37,091 nt of DNA, taken from Hofstenia miamia. Its lineage: Eukaryota > Xenacoelomorpha > Acoela > Hofsteniidae. Positions within the stretch are counted from its first letter, which is position 1, and each line of letters opens with the position of its first letter. Below, piece after piece: positions 1-13,353 of this stretch. Below the pieces are notes generated by a model that did not search any database, was not told the origin of the DNA, and saw only the letters and a list, made by a program, of their open reading frames with translations. The stretch spans positions 408,127-445,217 of the forward strand of contig CABFPE010000225.1 of NCBI GenBank assembly GCA_900660155.1. The letters are read 5' to 3'. The position numbers and the translations under genes are program-made.

Positions 1-28
1 TATATATATACATATACACATATATTCA
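1..28. repeat. (TA)n microsatellite at window edge
   Basis: Alternating TA/CA dinucleotides open the window. The tract is imperfect and probably continues to the left of the window. Confidence 0.85.
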
Positions 29-2361
29 GCACAGATGAAAAACTTAGCATCAGAATTTGATGATCCAAAAAATCAAATTTTTTGAACAGACAGCACCTGA
101 AAAACCGGATCGGAAATTTAAAAAATGATAATAAGTGTTCCATTGATAATCTAAAACTAGAATTCAAACAATGTTTTACTTGATCTGTGCAATTCACTAA
201 AGTTTAGAAAACTTTAAACTTGCTTCTTTTATGATGTATTGAGTTTAAAGTTCAGATGAAAGCATTAATAAATCATTGTTTCGTGATTTGTTTCCAAAAT
301 ATAATACATTTTAATTTATTGGGGCGTAAGCATGATGTTAAACTTGCATATATTTAATATTTTTCTAGATATGATGTGATTATTTTTAAATGGAATAGTT
401 TTGCCTCTAGACATTTCAATTGCAAGCAATTCGAGTTTCTTTATTATTCCATTTCCAGACTATAAAGTAAACATTTGCTGTTATTTTCCTTTTAGCAACA
501 AAAAAACATTTGCTTTAGAATTCAGGGAAGTAAATTTTACTAAAAACTCACATCGATGTCAATTTTCTATATTGTTGAATCAGGGCCAACTGTATATATA
601 CGGACATGTTCGGTGACAGTTATTTAATTTGTACCGCACATACATTTTTTAGCATTCTTTGAAAGAGCTATATAATGAATCAATAGTGTAACATGCATTC
701 ATCGAGTTCTCATTAATAACTTTACATAGTACGCATATTTGAATTACAAGAAACATTGAAATGTCTAAGTCAGACATTGTATAGGGGTGCTTGTACATAT
801 ATTCATGGAGCAACATAATTGATATAATGTTGTGATTCAACCCATTTAGTAATAAAAGGTAATTGATTAAGAAATGAACGATTAGTAAAACAAAGATTAT
901 CTCTAATTTCAAAACTAAGAACTACGCGGCTGCATTTACAAGAAAGGGTGTTCGCAGGAAAAAATGCGGCTAAAACAATTAATTTTTTTCTTTGATTTTT
1001 TACTACAACGTAAGATGTGTACGCCACCATAAATCGTATATCGATCAAAAGTATTGAAATCGTAAATTTCATATCAAATAAGTCAAACAGTTTGTTTATC
1101 GTACACAATTTTGATATTTTATAGCTTAAGAAATATTGTCAACTATTGGATAATAAGCTCTTTGTAAAAAATTGCCTAAGACTACTGATTTTTTTCTTAG
1201 CCACATTTCACCAATTTCAGCATTGCCATTCGGCAGTTTACCCATAGTGACGTCACTAGTTTGAATCGCTAATCAAGAAGTAATGACATTATACATTGGA
1301 GTTAAAATAGGTTTGAAGAAGTTTATATCTAAGAATATAATTAAAGAGAAAATTTATTTTTTAGTATTAAAGGATTTTTTCACAACTTAGATTCCTTTTT
1401 CATCTTTTAAAGTAAACTATTGATTTTATTGAGAGAGAGAAAATTTATTTGCACTCGCAATCCATGGATTGAATAATAGTACATACATAATACATATTAA
1501 GAAAATAAATATAAATTTACAAAATTTGTAGCACTAGTTATAAACTTTGCAGTCCGTAATATTTTGAATATCCTTGTATAATTTGGGAGAACGTAAAACT
1601 TTCTTTCATTCTTTTCGTCCCATAAATTAGGTCCCATTCACGTTTACTTCTCAGACCATAGTTGGTATTGGCTAACTGTTTTGGAATTTAGTGGTGCAAT
1701 TGATGTGATGTTTTTTGCATCTGTATCCATAGCCGATCACAAAACATTTGCTATGAATGGAGCAATAGCCCTTTTAATAAGGCACATCATGTCTTCAATC
1801 AAAATTAATTGAGGAAAAAGGTACGACCTAATTCTAGAATACAAATGGCGCATTAATATTCACAGTTTTGCCCAATGCTACAAATTAGGCCTGCGCTGGC
1901 TCTAAAACTGGAAGCGTCCAATATCGGCCCATTTGCAAATCTGATTATGGATTAATGAGCTTGAACATTATCTATCAAACTGAAAGAATGATATTGTTTC
2001 TATAGGAAAACAATAAACAAAACTTTAATGATTAAGCGTAGTGAATATTTTTTATCAACAATGTAATTCAAAAAAGCAAATTCAACAGAAGTTGGTTGTC
2101 TCTTAGCTAGCAAAAAGAATAATGGCAAATGACATTCAATTAAAAGAAGTCTGTTCTTTAAAATAGAGGGATCAATTGCAAGGTTAAAAATAATGGATTG
2201 GAGCATATTGAAATGCAAATCTTATTGATTAGTCCGGTAAATTGACTATTCTTGCCATTAAAATTCAAATTATTTAAATTCTGAGAGAGAAAAAGAAAGT
2301 TCTTCCACAATTGAAGTTCAACTATTATTTATAAATATGTAAATATATAAATATCTGAACA
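29..2361. other. non-coding AT-rich stretch
   Basis: I see no gene here. The open frames at 401-616 (plus), 649-1108 (minus) and 2000-2218 (minus) have low-complexity composition typical of AT-rich DNA, no recognisable domain and no supporting splice signals. A block at about 1620-1950 is somewhat richer in G and C than its surroundings and could be an old repeat, but I cannot assign it. Confidence 0.6.
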
Positions 2362-2380
2362 AATATATATATATATATAC

Positions 2381-2444
<64 letters not shown>
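2362..2444. repeat. (TA)n microsatellite
   Basis: About 80 bases of almost pure TA, broken near 2380-2395 by single C insertions. It is one of several TA arrays in the window and is likely length-polymorphic. Confidence 0.95.
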
Positions 2445-2447
<3 letters not shown>

Positions 2448-5400
2448 CAGACTGTCCAATCTAATGAAAGGAAAAGAACAACTTAAACCGATATTCAATC
2501 AAATACTACTACTTATTCCTCTATGATTTCTCTGTATGAAAGGAAACCGTTTGGTTGCAAACAAGGCTGCTTATAGAACATTATACTAATATTATAATCA
2601 TAAATATTATTTGAATGCTAGCTATATTTATAGTGAATAAAACTTATTCAACGTGTTTGAAAAGTGATTTTATATATTTGCTGAGGAAAAAGCACTCTAT
2701 AAAATTTTTACTTTTGTTTTTAATATTAGGATATCTCCTATTCCAACAACGTTTATGTGAGGATGCGTAACATCTCATCCAAAATCAGGATTCTCCCACG
2801 AAATCGGGATAGTTGGACAGGCTGATAAATGCTTGCTTATTTATAAAAATTACATAGTGGTTTTTTGGTTACCGTCCCAAATACAATTACAAACGCCCAC
2901 TGATATTTTGCAATGCTCTTGTGAATCGATTTAGGAGGATTTTATTAGATCTATTTTATTTCATTCCTGTGGCAAATATATGCTTATGAGAATTAAAACC
3001 GAATGGCCACGGGAATGTAAGGGCCGGACCGGTATTGACAATAAAACAGAAAAAATCAAATTAGAAGGCAAGTAAATTAGTATGCAAATGCACCATGTAA
3101 AAATACACACTAAACGATTACCAACTAATGATAATTAGATGTAAATGAGAGGAATTTTCCAATTAATTCTGCCTCATATAAATATACATACATATACATT
3201 AAACTGCATCATTAACCATTTTAGTCAGATGTTTGACATCGTGTTATACAAAGTTGTGTTATCATTTTGTAAATTTAGCCTAACCAGTTTTTTCTTCATG
3301 CTAGGAACCTGAATGTAACAGGTCACCCAACAACTGCCACAGTTCAATGTCATTATCTGATATTTCAATACAAAATTTAAGCTCTCATTTCTTGCAAATT
3401 ATTTCTTTTTCAGATTCATTTAGAAAAAATGTAATCTTAAACTTGAATTTAGAATTATCAAAGTCAATTTTTCATACTCTCCCTCTTGCATAATGTATTG
3501 AAGTAGTAATATAATAAGTTTTCCAAGTAGACTGCACCACGACATTTGATTTCTTGAGAAATTCCGTGGGCTCATAATATATCTTAAAGTAAACAATAAC
3601 TTCATATTATAATTTAGTAAATATAACAATGATGAATCTGCCTAATATTTTAAAAAAATGAGCTTAACCCAAACAAACCTTTTAGAAATTCCTAAGAATA
3701 TTACTCGACCCGACCCAAGCAAATGCGATCAAAACGTGTCTAATCCAACTCAATGAGTGGATTGACATAACCTAATTGCAGCCCTGATTAAGCAAATAGA
3801 ATTGTGCTTAGGAGTTAATCTTATGCTCTATTATGATACTAAAAACTTGCTTAGTAGTGCTTCTTAGCAAATGGGCCACGGGGAGGTTTTTGAAACAAAG
3901 GTATAACAAAATGTTATATTTGGAAGCTTTAGACAAAAGTTCAAGTCATAAAGTCATGGTCAAGATTAAATGGAAGTTTCCATATTCGTAAACCTGCTGT
4001 ACATACTCTTTGGAAATTAATCATAAAATCAATTTCATCGAACTTCGCCAATAAACCATTGATACAAATTGATTAAATTCACAGAAGTGAATTTCTCTGT
4101 TTTAAGGTAAACCAATCTTGTTTAGCTTCTTGCACAATACCATCTGTGATAATTATTAGATTTATTATTCCCAATCTCTTTATATTAAAACTTCAACCTC
4201 ACCTCAATAATATTTATTATTAAATGCAACTAATTGTTAAGTAATTAAAAAATCAATCAATATGCTATTCACTTTGTGATGTTTATGTTTATAATATTTC
4301 GAGTGTGAGTGCAACGGTTGTCTTGACAAAGAAAAAGTTGAAGCATTTTATTCAAAATAAAAATAGCTGATGATTCGAAAGTATAACGCAGCAAATTAAG
4401 ATCATTTTTATATTCTTTTTTTTGTAACCCAAAACGCACCTGCCTTTTCACCAAAGCTCTATTTCCTAATATACTACTGTCCATCTCAATATATAACATA
4501 TTATAATTGATTGATAACTATTCCATGAGCTGTTATTTTATTAATAATGCGCTTTCTATTCATCGAATTTCCTCAATATATCATTCTGTTGATCAATTCC
4601 TTAATTTGTGTCCGTAAATGCTTGAATTTTACAGTTTGGTGGTTTCAACAAAATAAAATATTACTATCCTTAGTTTCGAAATCTTAGGTAGGAAAACAAA
4701 ACAATAAGAAAGAAGTTTAGCAGTTTTTCAAACATTTAGTTGCCGAAAAATCGCTGGATTTGTCTGTAAGAGTTTAGACGATCTCAGAATTCAGGATCCC
4801 AAGACGAGATAACAAATCCTAACAAATCCATAATTTCTTGGTGACAAATTTCAGAAAATTGGTTTTCCCAGAAATCAGTGTTCAAGCAACTTCTTTTACC
4901 CTTGATTTTTTATTTAATCAATAACTTTCGTATGTAAATAGTGTACTGAACTGAGTTGTGGCCTAGCTCTATTACTGATGTAGGCCTTTTTCATTGGTTT
5001 TAAAAATTGTGAATATTTTTGAATTTCATTCAGAGCTGACGTGCAAATTTTTTATACACATTGGCAACATTCATCTCAACCAAATGAATTAAAGCTGAGT
5101 TTGCATTCTCAGCAAGCTTCCACAGATATATTTAATTCTATTGAAAATATTTAAAAGAGATTGTTACTTGAATGTATATTTGAAAAAATTTTTGTATTGA
5201 AAATGACTAATTTGCATAATTAGTCAGTGATTAAGATTAGAACCTACTTTCTGGACAACCATTAATGAATAAATGGTCGAAAATTTCGTACTTTTCAATA
5301 GTGGGATGCGTCATTCTATTTCAAAAATTAATCAATTTTTTGGACACTGGAAAGTGTCTAAAATCACATACATTCTCATACATAACATGTGTAACTTCTG

Positions 5401-5948
5401 CCAAAACTAAATTCTAAGCTACAATATTTTTTAATACAAGCGAAATTGCATGCATTTAAAATAATTTAATATTGAATCTCTGCATTTACGCTCTAAATAG
5501 ACTTGTAGTGTGAACACCTGTCAACTGAAATTAATATAGAACATTAAATATCAAATTGTATCTGGAAAACAGATTACTTGAGATTTGGTGGTAGTGTAAG
5601 AATGGTGATTTCAGTACTAATTGCATTTGAAATTTATAAGTTGATAAGCTCATCAATTGAAATCACACACATTTTAGCTTAAGGGTGATTGAAAACATGC
5701 ATGCAATGTATTAAGTAAATCATTTTTGGGAATAGGTTTCGTCAACAGTAAGTATAAAATGTTCTTAAGATAATTTTAATAACACAGAAAAGGAATGGTA
5801 TGTGCGAAGACTTTTCACATTCTTGCTAATGTTGATAATTCGCAAAAGTGTGATTTTTACAAATTGGAGGACGGTTCTTTACTTTTGAAATACCAAGTTT
5901 TAGCTACAGATAGTATATCATCAGCTTAAAAGTAAGCAATCGTTTAAG
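2445..5948. other. non-coding AT-rich stretch with unassigned repeat-like blocks
   Basis: No gene is supported. Two blocks stand out from the AT background: 2735-2830 (CATCCAAAATCAGG then GAAATCGGGATAGTTGG) and 3700-3800 (CTCGACCCGACCC, then CAGCCCTGATTAAG). Both have the look of degraded DNA-transposon ends, but I could not find a matching inverted end or target duplication for either. The open frames at 3420-3629 and 4269-4499 (minus) show no family features. Confidence 0.5.
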
Positions 5949-5996
5949 CATTGGCGCCATTTCAGAAAACTCTTAAGGGGGGGCCAAAATTATTTC

Positions 5997-7440
5997 TTAA
6001 CACTAGAACGCCAAAAGCGGTCAGAATTGACCGCTTGCAACACTCATATAGCTCTTATTTGAAAAGTCCTTTGAGTGGTTGACAAAATTGGCTGATTTTA
6101 TTTCTTTCTTTGACCTATTGAATGGAGCAATATCTTTCATAAACTCTATCATTTTTTTGTTTATATTTTTAAGAAATATCATCAAACGCCCAGTGTGAGT
6201 CAGTTTTAACCACATATTATAATTTATATAAAGGATTGGGTCAATCTTCAGATTCATATTTTAATCACCAATCCTGCCCATTTGAGAAATATTTGCAAAC
6301 AAGATTATACTGTATTACTAATGGCTGAACCACCCCACAGAGGAGGGAGTGAAGGGGTTTATGCTCTGGTATTTGTTAATCTTGATTCTGAAGATAGGAA
6401 TTTAAATGATTCCGATTTTCATGAAGAAAACTATCCTTTTTCAACTGAAAACTCATCTAATGAATGTGAGACTGTGTAGAATGTATTTATAGATTTACTA
6501 TAAGGATATATCGCATTCAACAGTTTCCAGCAAAGATGACATAATCCAACTTTACCAAACCCTCCTTGGATTATTCATGTTCTCAAGTGCAAAATACATA
6601 AGACATCACAATATGGAATGGATCCACGAAACACCACAAATTCTCAGTAAGCAGAACTAAAAAATGCCGAAATGAAGCAAAGGGCAATTGCTAAGAATGC
6701 AAGCAATCACGATATGGATAATGTATTGTATTGGAAGAACAATTTGTTATTTTGTGATTGTCATGTCCAAAATCCTCAATGAATTATGTTTTTGTCATTT
6801 AGCATAAAACATTTTGGAAATAGCATCATTTTTCTAACCATGTTAATATTTGAAGATTGTTAGCAATAGATAATTTGATGTGGTCACTAAGTGAGGGGAT
6901 ATTGTCGAGACTTCTTTTGGACAAACATATTGACAGAAATATCTAAGTTTATGTGATTCAATTTTCATCATTTGTAAGTTCAACAGTCTTTCATTGGACA
7001 TTATTCAACATTAAAAACATATAACTTGTCTTAGAACTGAAAAATATCTCTCATTGGAGGCAGTGACTATGGGAAAAACGATCTTGAACAATGCCATTAC
7101 CTCAGAAAAAACCTACCTCAATTTCTGATAAATTACGATAAGCTTCCATGATATCCAAATTATTATGAGTTGGAGAGTTTTTTTCTGGTTGGCTTTCAAA
7201 TGCAATAGCAGGACTGCGTGTTGTGCATCTGACACAGTATGAGGTGGTCTGGTTTACTGCTGCTACCAGCTTCAACCGCTAAAATAGCATAAAGCTATAC
7301 CCAAACTCAATTGTTTTATATAAATGTAATAGAAAGAACTATTGAGGGGAAAGCAAAGTGTTATAATGATGTAGATTTATGCAGGCATATAGAGGCTATT
7401 AATGATTATCTGTCCTGGCCAATTAGTAGTAAATCCTAAA
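5997..7440 (+). mobile_element. piggyBac-like transposon relic, right end not found
   Basis: TTAA, the obligatory piggyBac target, lies at 5997-6000 and is followed directly by CACTAGAACGCC. At 6016-6035 there is a 20-base palindrome with arms AGCGGTCA and TGACCGCT, a subterminal feature seen in many piggyBac-like ends. Behind it comes a decayed transposase frame. I cannot find the matching right end (a reverse CACTAGAACGCC followed by TTAA) before the host element resumes near 7680, so the element is either truncated or too eroded. Insertion into the hAT-like element dates it as the younger of the two. Confidence 0.6.
6282..7440 (+). pseudogene. decayed piggyBac-type transposase
   Basis: A 65-residue open frame starts the region (6282-6479). 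It has a short Gly-rich patch followed by an Asp/Glu/Ser-rich tail, as in the acidic N-terminus of piggyBac transposases. After the stop at 6477 the coding trace is broken by many stops and frame changes. Weak family echoes appear at about 7065-7120, where the pieces resemble the GTxRxNR...CPLP segment, and at about 7360-7410, where a frame reads YNDVDL, like the conserved YNxxMGGVDL region. The order matches the family. The assignment rests mainly on the TTAA end and the acidic N-terminus, since the catalytic core is too damaged to show its Asp residues. It cannot make a working enzyme. Confidence 0.45.
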
Positions 7441-8279
7441 TTTTCACTTGGTGGGATTTGATCCTCTTGTTTTTAAGTGCTAAAAAGTGGAAATTTGATT
7501 TGAACAAATTCATAGTATGAGTTTAATTATTGCATGAAAAGTGCAATTTGGAGATGTTCGTTCATATTTTAATGCACAATATTGTTTGTTAAATTGAATT
7601 TTGCATGTAGTGGCAGCAAATCCTGCATGATATTATTCTCTTCATTTTTACATTTTTGATATTTTGACTTGTGTGACTAAATTTAGAGGGGCCATGGCCC
7701 CCTCTTGCCCCCCTAAATGGCGCCACTGCTTTAGAATATGCTTAGCAAAGGATAAAATCTATTATCAGCTAAAGGCAAATATAAAAGAATGAAAGCTGAT
7801 AAAATTTTGTTCATTTTTCGGTTTGACAGAAAGAAGCAGTAAGCGTCAAATTCAAGGACTAAATTAATTTTACTTAGCAAGGAAATAACGATTTTGACAT
7901 GCTCCATCCCAAATAAAAGCATATTTCAATTTTATGTGCAGTGATTCTACCCCCATAATACCAAATGCTTATATTTCAATGGTTATAAATTTAATATGAA
8001 GGTCAATTATCATTATTAACAATTCAATTATTGTGAGTTAAATTTGTTCCTGCATCATGCAATATGCACGTATATAAATGATCAAATTGAATTTAGGAAA
8101 TTGCATAGACATGAGCCTTCTCAATAGCATATCCCCTTAAATGCTAAATTTAATTGACAATTTCATTTGTTTGTTTTGCCCAAAATGTAATTTTTCCTTG
8201 TTGAACATTTATTGGTTAAGATAGCTTTTGGCAAATGAAACATGCGTAGATAAAAATTCTTATGAATTTAATTAATGAA

Positions 8280-8306
8280 TTATATATATATATATATATA
8301 TATTAA

Positions 8307-8345
<39 letters not shown>
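8280..8345. repeat. (TA)n microsatellite, two blocks
   Basis: Two TA runs are separated by TTAATGAA at about 8303-8310. The same TTAATGAAT word also precedes the first run, which suggests the interruption arose by duplication within the array. Confidence 0.9.
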
Positions 8346-8347
<2 letters not shown>

Positions 8348-10402
8348 GGCGATAAATAGTTTGGTGATGCGCGTATCTGGCACAAAGTAAAAAGTACGTA
8401 TTTAGCCCCAATTTTAAATGTACAGAAAATTTTTTTTCACACAGATTTATTCAAAATTTTTCTGTATGCATTATTTACAATATCTACAATTTTTAAATGT
8501 AGGCTTGCTAAAAAAACTACTGTCTTTACACCAATTATTGACTGGCGCTAAATATATATTAAAAAATGTAAAAATGGCAGTATATAATACTTAGCGTCAT
8601 TTTCTAAGCCAAAAAAATATATATATATATATTTATTTATTTATTTACTTAACCATATCTAGATATAGGCAACTGCATACACATTCACATCTATGTTTGT
8701 AGTAACTCTTGCATTAATAGAGATGGCATTTAAATTATATTTATATTATTCTAAATATTTTGCAATATACTCGAAACACAGTTTAGACTTCTGAGCAGTT
8801 GTCGAATTTTGTAACATGTGCGCATCTTGTGACTCATTCAACACATATTTCTTTTCAAATGCAATAATCCATATATAAAACTGAGTAAGTGGAACACATT
8901 TGTGGGAGGAACGGTTTTCGAAATGCATTGAAATAGCTCCTGCCAAATTCATAAGCTGTTAACTACTTTTATAGCTGTCACTAGGTAATATGTGATTCAA
9001 ATTGTGCCTTCCACGCCTACTATATTAACGGCTCTACACATAAATGTTGGAGGTAATACTGACCAAATAACGGTTTTTTTTCATTAATGTATTCAAATAC
9101 TCGATTGCATACATATATACCCGTAGTATGAAAAGAGTATTAAATGGGTCATAGCATCCGGCCTGTCCCTTGTTCTTTAGGCCCATACACGACCGGCCCT
9201 TCGAGGCCAAAACTAGCTTCACTTCCGTAAGTAAAAATTATCGTGTATTTTAATCAAATTTTTAGATATGAAATACATGTATGAGGATGTAGGCTCTTAC
9301 AAATCACATTCGCTACTACAGATAGAGGTCAAATTCCTTTATGATGTTTTGAAAGTCCCTACCTTTTTAAAATAGGTGCATATTTCGAAAAAGCAGCTTG
9401 AAAATAGCTGCCTATAAAAATCCATGAAATATTGAACAAAAATAAGAATTAAGCAAAACTGTAAAAATCAACATCCATGAAAAAAATAACAATTTATAAA
9501 AAACTTGTAAACACCGTTTTCAAAAAATTGTAAACGCTTTTAATTGTACTAATTAAAAGTTCATACCTTAAAATATGGGGATCGGCAAATACTCCCACAG
9601 GTAGCTAGCCTTAAAAAATATTGGAGAAACACGCACAGCTCAAATCTTCTATAGTAAATAAATGCTGTATAAAAAAAATTCAAATTTTATATTCAGTTCA
9701 ATTAATTTTTATGAGGGTTCCAAATTTCATAAGTTTGCTTGGCCCATATCCGATCCATACTAGGTTCATACCCAGTCAAACTTATAAACAGCACTGTCCA
9801 TTTACAACCCTGAGTGTCGGAGCTGGACAAAGGCTAGATTTGGTTGAATAGTCTTTGAGCTGAAATTTCAAAATGAAATTTTCAATTTCAGAACAGTTTT
9901 ATAATTCTACAAAAGAATCTAGAACTTAGTTGTTACAAGAATAATTCAATTATTATTGATAAACATGAAATGCTTTTTTTTGCGAAATAGCCTTCCGCTT
10001 CCTATAGTATAAACGAGGAAATGTATTTGTTTGGGCTTTCGTTTTTATGGTGACTTGAACGGCATTGTGAAGGAAATAATTTGCTGAGAATAATAAAATT
10101 TTTCATTATTATTCAATACATGTTGCTCTTATAGTTCTCGATTGTGTCATTAATTAGAAAGGTTATATTAAATACCCTAGATATAACAGGATGTGACGAA
10201 TAAATGATGTCAGAAATGGTTATAACTCTTCTCTTGAACTAAATATAATATAATTATTTCGTATTTATTGACAGAATGAATAAGGCAAGTAAGTTTGTCG
10301 ACTATATTGAGATAAACTTTGCACATAATGAACTAGATATTTTTTTAGCTTATAAATACATTCAATTAATTGTAAAATCATTACCAACAAATACTAATTG
10401 CA

Positions 10403-10406
<4 letters not shown>

Positions 10407-10442
<36 letters not shown>
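10407..10442. repeat. (TA)n microsatellite
   Basis: Uninterrupted TA dinucleotides. They create the YIYIYI run in the overlapping chance open frame at 10276-10509. Confidence 0.95.
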
Positions 10443-10445
<3 letters not shown>

Positions 10446-11642
10446 ATTCATTGAAATTGAGATGGCCAAGTTAATCTTTTTCTATTTAACCCTTAATATC
10501 CTAGTGTAATTATATAGTTACACTCGGTTTTTTCCCATTGTCCAACGCTTTTCTGAAATCCTTTTCAGAATTGTGGAAATTTGAATATGAACGCATCTCT
10601 TTTTAAATGCGCTCCCTCGTTATAGTGAAAAATTATGCAAATAATTATTCTTGTACCTGACTACGTAGAAATCTTAACAATTTTTAAATTAAGCATCCAA
10701 TATTTCAAATTCTCCCATACCTAATGCTCAAAAGATAGTGGTTTAAAGGTAAAGTAGCAACTGATCTGAATTATTTTGTTTTCTCTTTATTGACCAAAAA
10801 ATTTCCATCCAGATGCCTCGAACGCAAAGTTACGTGTGAATCAAATGTGAATATGAAACTGGAAGCGATTCTCTATCCTATGGTGATTTCAGATTTTAGG
10901 CATCTTTATTTTTTTGTAGAGACTACTAAAGTTGGAAAAAAAATGCCTTGTAGAATTTGGGTTAACAAATGTTGTTTCTTTAAACTCTTATAATATTTGA
11001 AAACATTCATTGAGTGGGGCGTGGGCCACTGTGCAAGCAGGATGTAAGACGCCGTGCTGTGCATATGCATCTGTTACCACCTCAATCGGTTTAAGCAACA
11101 TGCCATCTGTGTTAAAACAAAAAAGCAAGGCGAACACGCCACTATTACCGTAAACACCTTTATTGCCCATGCTCAAAAATGCTTGCAATCATTACTTCAA
11201 TAAAATAATAATATCGTCCGTTTAAGTAGTTATGTGTGATATTAATTATATACATACACAGTACCGGCCAATTGATCTGTTTGGACCCTGATGATATGAA
11301 ATCCTAGTTTTGAGTTCCAATGATCTCTAGTCTAATATATAATTCACACAATAATTAACAAAGAGAAATTTTAAAAATCAATTTTATCCGCAACAAAAAT
11401 AAATTGAGCCCATAATCCAGCATTTGGATTTCTAGGATTAACGACACTGAAGGCATGTATTCTTAGTGATCTTCAAACATTCAAACCAAATTTCCATCAT
11501 TTTCTTATAATGTGTTGAATATTTGCATGTGAGTTGAAAAAACTGTCTTTTTATACGAGGATTATCAAAAAAGCTAATATTCTGATTTCTTATCGTAGCG
11601 TTATAACTTTATGCATCAGAAGCTTGGAACCCAGGGCTCTCA

Positions 11643-11980
11643 ACTAGAGATATGTGGGTACGGGTATTACTCGTAGGTACTCATTCTTCCACGCCCTAGC
11701 AGTTAAGGCCAAAAAAAAAATAATTGATAAAACAGGGGTAAATGCATTAAAAATATTTTGTTAAATTTATCACTTTTACGAAAGTTATGTTGGGAATTTG
11801 TCTTTGAACTTTCGATAAACACACATTTTAATGATTTTCGCCAATTCACGAATACTGAAGTATACTTTTTTTGAATGCAAATATAATTAAAAATTTATCG
11901 TTCACTTATTGCTAGGATAGAATTTAAAAAAACATGTTTAAACTCCAGTAGTTTGAGAGGATGAGTTAATGTTTTATGTT
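11643..11980. other. possible end of an older GGGTA-rich DNA transposon
   Basis: AGAGATATGTGGGTACGGGT at about 11645-11664 is loosely mirrored by GATGCCCGCACATTGATA near 12751-12770. This hints at a longer element inside which the MITE at 11981-12336 is nested. The match is weak and no target duplication was found. Confidence 0.25.
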
Positions 11981-12336
11981 CATAGATGGACGTGGGTGTA
12001 ATTTTTTATAACCGTAAGTATTGTACCGCACCTGCAGTGAGGGCGCCCGTAACCGCAGAGCACCCGCATGTCTGTTAAAAAAGTCACAGGCTCCGCAACA
12101 CCCCCGCCATTTTCTAAATGTCGCCTGTTGATAAAGCAAAACAAATGTCAATCACTGAATTGAATTTCTATTAATTTTGCCTAATTGAGTGAATGATGTC
12201 AAATTTGTCATTATATAGATTTTGTAATATAATTAATAATGTATTAGTTTATTATTGCAAATGTAACAAAATAAAAATGTCCACCCGCACCGCAATGTAA
12301 TCCTCACAGGTAAACCCGCACCCGCGTCCATCTTTG
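11981..12336. mobile_element. hAT-type MITE, 356 bp, with intact target duplication
   Basis: The left end is CATAGATGGACGTGGGTG and the right end, read inward, is CAAAGATGGACGCGGGTG: an inverted repeat of 18 bases with two mismatches. The flanking eight bases are TTTATGTT on both sides (11973-11980 and 12337-12344), a perfect 8-bp target duplication as made by hAT transposases. The interior is rich in ACCCGC/GCGGGT words and has no coding capacity; the minus frame at 11966-12151 is incidental. This is the best-preserved insertion in the window and so probably one of the younger ones. Confidence 0.85.
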
Positions 12337-12344
12337 TTTATGTT

Positions 12345-13353
12345 TGATGTGTAGTTTCCTAAATATGCCAATCGTTGCAATTTTATTGTATTCTCTTTAA
12401 TCATAGTGTGAAGTCATTTGAAAATTGAAACTTAAATAATCATATATTTTTATTAGTGATAAGTACGCTCGGGTATGGGTATTATACTATTGCAATGCGG
12501 TTAGAGCTTTTTTATTCAACATCCAACTGTCAAAGAATACTTTCTTACACTGTCCCCGAAATATTTTTAAGCGTGCCCTAAATGAAATCTTCTTTGCTGC
12601 CATTAAACAATTTAAGAATTTTCAATATCATTTTGAAGACAATTCAAGTTTATTATATGTTAATTTTTATTTAAAAATCGTATATAAAATGCACAAAATT
12701 TGCAATAGAAATATAAATTTGGTTGCCATTAACCAGTACGCGCTTGCATTGGATGCCCGCACATTGATAACGAGCATACTAATTACAGACATCAGGTGAT
12801 TACAGATGTGAGCTTTAATATGGCGGGCGGGTGACAAAATTACTTTACCCGCAAAGCACTACACTCTCAGAAAAAAATCTCTTATTTTTCTAGTAAACCA
12901 AATTATGAAAATAGAAACCTAATTTGTTAATTTTTAGATATTATTTTCTTATTTGAAACACCTTTTTGAATTCAATGATGATATATAGGAATAATGTATG
13001 CGTAATTACCACATCGCATATCAAAGTGTATAATAATGAGTAATATTAGTTAAGTATACGTATTTATCTATATTCTCTTAAATAATATATTCACACATTT
13101 AATATTAAGATCATAGCTTAATTAAATTTGTAAACGCCAAATTTATTTGCAAATTGTAAGAATTTATATCCGAGGATGTTTCGTTAAATATAATTAAATT
13201 GCAAAAATTATTCTGGTTATTTTGTGTGATTGTGAGTATGGAGTTTATACAACTGAGGCAAGATAATGCATTACCCATTTCATAAATTGTTGAGGTTGTG
13301 TTATGTGAATTGATACAAATAATTATTTTCATAGTTATCATTCGCCTTTATAT
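12345..13353. other. non-coding stretch with scattered CCCGC words
   Basis: No gene. Short GC words at 12465-12480 (GCTCGGGTATGGG), 12751-12765 and 12823-12855 (GGCGGGCGGG and TTTACCCGC) suggest remnants of further copies of the GGGTA/CCCGC-rich repeats. The minus frame 13111-13341 has no recognisable product. Confidence 0.45.

Larger units (their letters stand above)
5949..7728. mobile_element. hAT-like element interrupted by a piggyBac insertion
   Basis: The left end reads CATTGGCGCCATTT and the right end, read inward on the minus strand, is CAGTGGCGCCATTTAGGGGG. The two therefore form an inverted pair of about 13 bases with one mismatch, followed by G-rich runs on both sides. The right arm carries the palindrome GGGGCCATGGCCCC (7688-7701). 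Ends beginning CAGTGGCG are typical of hAT-type elements. The flanking eight bases, CGTTTAAG and CTTTAGAA, are not a clean target duplication. The interior is mostly the piggyBac relic that begins at 6001. No hAT transposase is visible, so this was probably a short non-autonomous element before the insertion. Confidence 0.6.
7737..11642. other. non-coding AT-rich stretch
   Basis: No convincing gene. The minus-strand frame 10988-11188 has richer composition than its surroundings and encodes an unrecognised 66-residue peptide with no domain I know; it may be an exon or a repeat fragment. The frames at 7731-7922, 8746-8952, 9034-9222, 9621-9851, 10276-10509 and 10790-10993 look like chance. A GC-richer patch at 9150-9230 is also unassigned. 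Confidence 0.5.

Noticed and set aside
3700..3800. CTCGACCCGACCC ... CAGCCCTG block as a hAT end
   Set aside because: Only one possible end is visible and it has no partner.
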